From Bacteroidales bacterium (GTDB lineage: Bacteria > Bacteroidota > Bacteroidia > Bacteroidales > UBA3663), in the NCBI GenBank assembly GCA_030526445.1, contig JAUNCV010000023.1:4290-16998 (forward strand): DNA of 12,709 nucleotides, given 5' to 3'. This document shows, one piece after another, positions 8,527 through 12,709 of the stretch. The position numbers and the translations under genes were made by a program. The notes under the pieces are model-generated. The model had not been told where the DNA came from and did not search any database. It was given only the letters and a program-made list of their open reading frames with translations. Position 1 is the stretch's first letter; each line of letters opens with the position of its first letter.

Positions 8527-8560
8527 TTTGACCACCGAATTGCCAAAACCATTACCTTTG
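8527..8560 (+). promoter_or_regulatory. Predicted promoter of the histidine kinase gene
   Basis: TTTG (8527-8530) and TACCTTTG (8553-8560) match the Bacteroidetes -33 (TTTG) and -7 (TAnnTTTG) elements, separated by 22 nt. Both lie after the cyuA terminator. The -7 element is 27 nt before the ATG at 8588, predicting a leader of about 20 nt and independent transcription of the kinase. Confidence 0.65.
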
Positions 8561-8587
8561 CTCAACTAATAACGCAATTTCAATCTG

Positions 8588-10915
8588 ATGAAACCTTGCT
8601 TTCTTAATACCCTCAAGACCTTATGCATGCTGGTGCTCTTGGCACTGGTTTCTTTTCATGTTTATGCCTACCCGGTGCGCGACGGCCGCAAGGTTGTGCG
8701 TGTGGGTTGGCACGAGTCGCCCTTCAATATCACCGACTCCTTAGGCCATCGTTCGGGCTATGGCTATGACTATCAGCGCCGCATTGCTGCATTCACGGGC
8801 TGGACCTACGAGTATGTCTATGGCTCATGGTCCGAGCTCTACGAACAGCTGCTCAAGGGCGAGCTCGATCTTCTTTCCGATGTGTCGCTCACCCCGCAGC
8901 GTCAGGGCAAGATGCTCTTCTCGCGTTACCCTATGGGCAAAGAGGATTACTTCCTCGTTGTGCCCGTCAGCCATCCCACCATTCGAGCCACCCATCTCTC
9001 TACGCTCAATGGCATGCGCATCGCCGTCAACCAGCACACCATTCAGGCCGACATGTTGCGCACCTGGCTTCGTGACAACAATATTCAGGCCGAAGTCATT
9101 GAGTCTCCGCTCGAGGAGGCCGCTCTGCTCGACGAGTTCAAGGCCGGCAAGTTCGATGCCTTGGTCAATATCGATGCCTATCTTTCGCTTCCAAGCAGCC
9201 ATTTCACCATTGTGTCCGAAATTGGCGCTACCGATTTTCACTTCGCCGTCAGCCGCCAGCGCCCCGATTTGCTCGAAGACCTTGACAATGCCATGTCGCA
9301 AATCGTGTCGCAAACGCCCTTCTATGACCGCAAGCTCTATGAGCGCTACTTCAACCATGCCGACCGTCTTTTCTATCTCAGCAAGACCGAACGCCTCTGG
9401 CTGCAGCACCATGGTCCCGTTCGCGTAGGCTATTCGCGCAATTTCCTGCCGCTTTGCGATACCGATTCCCTCACCGGCAACCTCGTCGGCATCTTGGGCG
9501 ATCTCATTGCCCGCATCAATCTCATTGACACCGATCTGTCGGTCGAGCCCGTTGATTTTCCCACCACACAGGCTGTGCACGATGCCCTGCTTCGTGGCAA
9601 GATTGACGTAGCTTTCCCCAATGGTTTGGCCGATTATGACAACGAAAAGCTGGGCCTCAATGCCTCCGAGCCGCTGCTCAATTCCTATGACATGGCCATT
9701 GTGCGCAATAAAGAGCGCTTCGATGCCTCCCAGCCTCAGCGTGCCGCTGTGGTGTGCAACAGCATCAGCAGCATTTCCACCATCGAGCGCAACTTCCCGC
9801 ATTGGCAAATTGTTGAGCTCCCCAATGCCGATGCCTGCTTCAAGGCCATAGCCGATGGCAAAGCCGACGTCTTCCTGCTCTGCAACTTCCGCATGGGCAC
9901 CATTGTGCGCGAGATGCGCCGTTACGACCTCAAGGGCCTCTATGCCGGCAGCAACAGCTCCGTTTGCTTTGCCGTGCGCGAGTCCGATCCCGTGCTCTAT
10001 TCTATCATCAATCGCCTGCTGCCGCTCATCTCCGAGGCCGATGTGCAGAGCGCCTTGGGCCGTTATGCCAACGGTGTTTATGAGCCCACGTGGGTCGATT
10101 TCGTTCGCGCCTACGCCATTCCGCTGCTGCTTTTGCTCCTCGCCGTCATCGGTCTCATCACCGGCTTGTTCATCAACAGCCGTCGCTCCAACCGCCGCGC
10201 ACAGCTCGCCAACAACTCCAAGACGCGCTTCCTCTTCAACATGAGCCACGACATTCGCACCCCAATGAATGCCATCATCGGCTATGCCAAGATCATGCGC
10301 AAGCACCTCGACAATCCGCAGCAAATCGAGGCCTATCTCGATAAGGTTGACTTCTCCAGCAACTTCCTCATGGGCCTGCTCAACAATGTGCTCGAAATGA
10401 GCCGCATCGAAAGTGGCAAGGTTGAGCTCGACGAAAAGCCCTATTTCATCTCCGAAATTGCCGACGAAATCAGCCTCATCTATGCCGACCTCATGGCCGA
10501 AAAGGGCATTACCTTCAGCTTCGGCAGCAACACAGAGCACAGCGCCATCTATTGCGACAAGACCAAGCTCAAAGAGGTTTACCTCAACCTCCTTAGCAAT
10601 GCCTACAAATACACGCCAGCCGGTGGTTCGGTCACCATTTTTGTCGAAGAGGTTCCGCACCCCAAGGCCGGCTACATCAACATGCACGCCTCGGTCATTG
10701 ATACCGGCCAGGGCATGTCGCCCGAATACCTGCCGCATCTCTTCGAAGACTTCACGCGCGAAAAGACCTTCACCGACAACAAGATACCCGGTACCGGTCT
10801 CGGTATGAGCATCGTCAAGCGCATTGTCGATCTCATGGGCGGCACCATCTCGGTCGAGAGCAAGTTGGGCCAGCGTACCACCTTCACTTTCACCGAGGGC
10901 ACTGAAAAAGATTAA
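8588..10915 (+). CDS. Sensor histidine kinase with two periplasmic SBP_bac_3-type domains (BvgS-like, no receiver)
   Basis: The 775-residue protein has a signal peptide (cleavage near VYA27/Y28) and two periplasmic solute-binding-protein domains: about 36-255 (starting VVRVGWHESPF, with LTPQRQGKMLFS) and about 277-495 (VRVGYSRNFLPL). One transmembrane helix (about 509-529) follows, then a short linker. The kinase core has an H-box MSHDIRTPMN with phospho-acceptor His554, an N-box NLLSNAYKYT (Asn667, Asn671), a G1 box DTGQGM (Asp705) and a G2 box GTGLG (735-739). The protein stops right after the ATPase domain. Unlike BvgS it has no PAS, receiver or HPt domain, so it must pass phosphate to a separate response regulator, which is not in the window. 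Domains of this type usually bind amino acids or similar small molecules. It has its own promoter and terminator. The ligand is unknown; sensing a thiol or amino acid is inference from neighbours. Confidence 0.92.
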   Translation: MKPCFLNTLKTLCMLVLLALVSFHVYAYPVRDGRKVVRVGWHESPFNITDSLGHRSGYGYDYQRRIAAFTGWTYEYVYGSWSELYEQLLKGELDLLSDVSLTPQRQGKMLFSRYPMGKEDYFLVVPVSHPTIRATHLSTLNGMRIAVNQHTIQADMLRTWLRDNNIQAEVIESPLEEAALLDEFKAGKFDALVNIDAYLSLPSSHFTIVSEIGATDFHFAVSRQRPDLLEDLDNAMSQIVSQTPFYDRKLYERYFNHADRLFYLSKTERLWLQHHGPVRVGYSRNFLPLCDTDSLTGNLVGILGDLIARINLIDTDLSVEPVDFPTTQAVHDALLRGKIDVAFPNGLADYDNEKLGLNASEPLLNSYDMAIVRNKERFDASQPQRAAVVCNSISSISTIERNFPHWQIVELPNADACFKAIADGKADVFLLCNFRMGTIVREMRRYDLKGLYAGSNSSVCFAVRESDPVLYSIINRLLPLISEADVQSALGRYANGVYEPTWVDFVRAYAIPLLLLLLAVIGLITGLFINSRRSNRRAQLANNSKTRFLFNMSHDIRTPMNAIIGYAKIMRKHLDNPQQIEAYLDKVDFSSNFLMGLLNNVLEMSRIESGKVELDEKPYFISEIADEISLIYADLMAEKGITFSFGSNTEHSAIYCDKTKLKEVYLNLLSNAYKYTPAGGSVTIFVEEVPHPKAGYINMHASVIDTGQGMSPEYLPHLFEDFTREKTFTDNKIPGTGLGMSIVKRIVDLMGGTISVESKLGQRTTFTFTEGTEKD

Positions 10916-10928
10916 GTATTTAGAGTGT

Positions 10929-10973
10929 CACCCAACATATTAAGCTATTTTTAGCTTTTATGTTGGGTGTTTT
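10929..10973 (+). terminator. Intrinsic terminator after the histidine kinase gene
   Basis: A perfect 10-bp stem pairs CACCCAACAT (10929-10938) with ATGTTGGGTG (10960-10969). An inner perfect 6-bp stem pairs AAGCTA (10942-10947) with TAGCTT (10952-10957) around a TTTT loop. TTTT follows at 10970-10973. It begins 14 nt after the stop codon, and the IS left end begins 14 nt after its T-tract. Confidence 0.88.
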
Positions 10974-10987
10974 ATAAAAATTCTAAA

Positions 10988-11018
10988 GTTCTTTGAAATA
11001 TTGATATTTGTCGAAATT
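10988..11018 (+). repeat. IS left terminal inverted repeat
   Basis: It begins GTTCTTTGAAATATTG, identical for 16 bases to the reverse complement of the right end, and closes with the shared GTCGAAATT. The only mismatches are at repeat positions 17, 18 and 22. It is expected to be the binding and cleavage site of the transposase. Confidence 0.9.
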
Positions 11019-11097
11019 AAGGTTATATAAGCCTAACACTGGCTATTATACGACTCTTTCAGGCGTTATATATAGATTCTATGTCTCTTATTTGTTT

Positions 11098-12588
11098 TTA
11101 GGCTTTTGTTAGGCGCATTATTCGTTTAAGGTTACATGCAAAGATAGACAATGCGGTCTGCATCGTCATATTTTCTAATCCATAAGATGTTGCCTTGTCA
11201 AGGCCGTAGTTGTGTTTGAGGTCTGCGTTCTTGGCTTCTATCTTGTATCGTTCCTTCATCTTGTCTCGAAAGAGTTTGGTTTTTTCAAACTCAATATGCT
11301 CTTTTTGAACGTCCGGAAGTATTGTTTGGACATAATACTTATGCTTTGCTCCTGGCTTATAACATCCTTCGCGCAACGGACATATCTTACACTTCTCCAC
11401 ATCAAACTTATACTCATAGTGAGGATTGTTCTTCTTCTCTGTATTTCTCGGATTGTATGACCTTCCAATAGAGAGATGTCCTGCAGGACAAGTCATTCTG
11501 CCTGCATCCTTATTAAAGTAAAATCCGTCATTTCTGTCAAGCACTTTAGTAATGTTCTTGTGAATCTCTGAGTAAAGGGTAAAGTTCTTTTTTGGATTAC
11601 CTTCTGCATCAACAACTTTACGATCGGCCAACTCGAGGTTTTCAAGAGTGCTGTAAGCCTTGTCTGCTATAGCTTCGTTAACGTCAATACCGTTCTTTCG
11701 GCTTTGTTCAATAACTTCCTCAAGATATCTTCCATCAGTTTTCTCTCCAGAAGAGACTATCGCAGCACACACCAGACCGCTCTCTGCCTCTATACCAATA
11801 TGCTCCTTTGTTCCAAAGAAACTCTTTTCTACTGACTTGTAGCCTCCTCTGGCATCCCTATCGTAAGAAAGTCTTGTGCGCGAAAGAGCATCATCCATGG
11901 CCTCTTCGAGAAGTTCAAGATGATTTTTAGCTGCAGGTATTTCTAAAGCTATCTCATCATTACGTACCAGTCCTACAATCTCCTTACAGCAAGCAAGAGC
12001 CTGTTCGAGATTCTTCTCTTTGGGAAACATAGGAAATGAAGATACAAGATCCTCACGCAGTTCTTCAAGGGATTTGCTAAGCCTGTTGACGCGAAGACGC
12101 AGGTATTCAACAGGATTGTAGGATATAGCTCTTGCTGTGGTATGTGTTGCATCTATGATAATTGTCCCTTTTTTGATGAGACCCTTCTGTTTGGCTACAG
12201 AGATAGTTTTTCCGATAAGCAGATTCATAAGCTCCACATCCTTCAAACGAAGTTTACGGAACTTGCACAAACTGCTTGGATCTATCAAATTAGTTTCTTC
12301 TGGAGATAGATCGAGAAAATACTTAAACAGCAAATCTGTCTTTGCTCGTTTAACCACGGCAGCATCAGACAAATCACAGATGACCTTCAGTAACAAATAG
12401 CGGAACATACGGATAGGATCCTCTGCGATACGACCGTTATCATCACAATAATTTTTCACCAGTTCTGTATAAACAAAACTCATGTCTATTTCATCATGAA
12501 TACGTCGAAGCTCATCTTCTTTAGGGATGAGAAGGTCGTACAATGCTCCATAAGAGCTGAGATTAAGTGTCTGTTGCGGCTGTAACAT
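11098..12588 (-). CDS. IS1182-family transposase
   Basis: The intact 496-residue transposase has an N-terminal DUF772-type helical domain (about 40-125, with DPIRMFRYLLLK and DPSSLCKFRK). A DDE catalytic domain follows, whose likely acidic triad is Asp146 (IIIDATHT), Asp309 (IADKAYS) and Glu451 (RYKIEAKNADLKHNYG). A cysteine-rich insert lies before the Glu: Cys367, Cys400, Cys403 and Cys409 (CPAGH and CKICPLREGC), as seen in IS1182 members. The enzyme catalyses cut-and-paste or copy-type movement of the element by binding its inverted ends. The ATG at 12588 is 65 bp inside the right inverted repeat and the stop at 11098 lies 79 bp inside the left one. No frameshift or internal stop is seen, so the copy looks potentially active. 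Codon use is more AT-rich than in the flanking genes. Confidence 0.93.
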   Translation of the reverse strand: MLQPQQTLNLSSYGALYDLLIPKEDELRRIHDEIDMSFVYTELVKNYCDDNGRIAEDPIRMFRYLLLKVICDLSDAAVVKRAKTDLLFKYFLDLSPEETNLIDPSSLCKFRKLRLKDVELMNLLIGKTISVAKQKGLIKKGTIIIDATHTTARAISYNPVEYLRLRVNRLSKSLEELREDLVSSFPMFPKEKNLEQALACCKEIVGLVRNDEIALEIPAAKNHLELLEEAMDDALSRTRLSYDRDARGGYKSVEKSFFGTKEHIGIEAESGLVCAAIVSSGEKTDGRYLEEVIEQSRKNGIDVNEAIADKAYSTLENLELADRKVVDAEGNPKKNFTLYSEIHKNITKVLDRNDGFYFNKDAGRMTCPAGHLSIGRSYNPRNTEKKNNPHYEYKFDVEKCKICPLREGCYKPGAKHKYYVQTILPDVQKEHIEFEKTKLFRDKMKERYKIEAKNADLKHNYGLDKATSYGLENMTMQTALSIFACNLKRIMRLTKA

Positions 12589-12608
12589 AACAATATTTTT
12601 TTATGATA

Positions 12609-12616
12609 CAAAGATA
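12609..12616 (-). promoter_or_regulatory. Possible transposase promoter (-7 element)
   Basis: On the minus strand TATCTTTG matches the Bacteroidetes TAnnTTTG -7 element exactly and lies 20 nt before the transposase ATG at 12588. An oligo-T tract (A run at 12620-12628 on the plus strand) lies just upstream. A clear -33 TTTG is not seen. A promoter inside the element is expected for an IS. Confidence 0.5.
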
Positions 12617-12643
12617 CATAAAAAAAAAGAAACTCGCTTTTTT

Positions 12644-12709
12644 TTAAGCCATAAATTTCGACCAATTACAATATTTCAAAGAACGTTTCAAGACTTTTTC
12701 AGTGCCCTC
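12644..12709 (-). pseudogene. Possible 3' end of a second histidine kinase gene, fused into the IS end
   Basis: Read on the minus strand from the right edge, the bases begin GAGGGCACTGAAAAAG (12709 to 12694), identical to 10895-10910 at the end of the kinase gene. They are in the frame that encodes EGTEK there. The copy then diverges (GTC TTG AAA instead of GAT TAA) and runs into the IS right end, giving VLKRSL and further residues, until an in-frame TAA at 12646-12644. This fits a convergent paralogous kinase gene whose natural stop was displaced by the IS, which now supplies the stop. Only 16 matching bases are in view, so an inverted duplication or a contig-end artefact is equally open. 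Confidence 0.45.
12654..12684 (-). repeat. IS right terminal inverted repeat
   Basis: Its reverse complement starts GTTCTTTGAAATATTG and ends GTCGAAATT, matching the left repeat at 28 of 31 bases. Beyond the outermost C at 12684 the flank begins GTTTC, which breaks the match with the left side, fixing the element's edge here to within a base or so. Confidence 0.9.

Larger units (their letters stand above)
10988..12684. mobile_element. Complete IS1182-family insertion sequence, 1697 bp
   Basis: The element is bounded by 31-bp inverted repeats (10988-11018 and 12654-12684) matching at 28 of 31 positions, and it holds one intact transposase gene on the minus strand. Its length is within the range usual for IS1182 elements. 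Base composition is markedly more AT-rich than the adjacent genes, consistent with recent arrival from elsewhere. The flanks do not show a direct target repeat: the left one ends TTCTAAA and the right one begins GTTTCAA. The element sits directly beyond the terminator hairpin of the kinase gene and does not interrupt that gene. Confidence 0.9.

Noticed and set aside
8825..10738. Very long open frame (637 codons) on the minus strand opposite the kinase gene
   Set aside because: It is a shadow of the codon bias of the real gene: the plus-strand frame has a signal peptide, two binding domains and all kinase boxes, whereas the minus-strand translation is low in recognisable motifs and rich in the Gly/Val/Ala/Glu mix typical of antisense frames.
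10916..11100. Small RNA or CRISPR-like structure between the kinase and the transposase
   Set aside because: The only strong structure is the two-part terminator hairpin; the rest is the IS left end. There are no spaced direct repeats.

Overview
The window reads as a chromosomal segment of a Bacteroidales bacterium (Prevotella or Muribaculaceae-like; genus not resolved). The evidence is a SusC/SusD outer-membrane pair, a Bacteroidetes-type TlpA lipoprotein, no purine-rich Shine-Dalgarno sites before the genes, and promoter -7 elements of the TAnnTTTG type (5064-5071, 8553-8560). The native genes share a moderately GC-rich codon style (many GCC, CTC, GGC). The insertion sequence at the right is clearly more AT-rich.

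Layout. 1-1422: C-terminal part of a SusC-type TonB-dependent transporter, running off the left edge. 1443-2855: its SusD-type lipoprotein partner. 2914-4038: a TlpA/thioredoxin-like lipoprotein (WCKPC), followed 9 nt later by a YitT-family membrane protein (4048-5025). 5156-7108: DsbD, followed 19 nt later by an L-cysteine desulfidase of the CyuA/YhaM family (7128-8420), closed by a strong intrinsic terminator (8445-8489). 8588-10915: a membrane histidine kinase with two periplasmic solute-binding-protein domains, its own promoter and its own terminator (10929-10973). 10988-12684: a complete IS1182-family insertion sequence with 31-bp inverted ends and an intact transposase on the minus strand. 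The last 16 bases of the window (12694-12709) are an exact inverted copy of the 3' end of the histidine kinase gene. No gene-free stretch exceeds 300 bases; the longest gap between coding regions is 182 bases (10916-11097), holding the kinase terminator and the left end of the IS.

How the genes may work together. All plus-strand genes are co-directional, and spacing suggests short transcription units: susC-susD, tlpA-yitT, dsbD-cyuA, then the kinase alone. Three of them handle thiols: a periplasmic thioredoxin-like lipoprotein, DsbD (which carries reducing power across the inner membrane) and cysteine desulfidase (cytosolic cysteine breakdown). A kinase with amino-acid-type binding domains follows directly. 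Nutrient import coupled to periplasmic thiol reduction, cysteine degradation and amino-acid sensing is an attractive reading, but it is inference from neighbourhood.

The most unusual observation is at the right edge. The IS is flanked on one side by the end of the kinase gene and on the other by an inverted copy of that same end, with no direct target repeat. Either a second, convergent kinase paralogue has had its tail cut off by the IS, or a rearrangement or assembly artefact has placed an inverted copy there.
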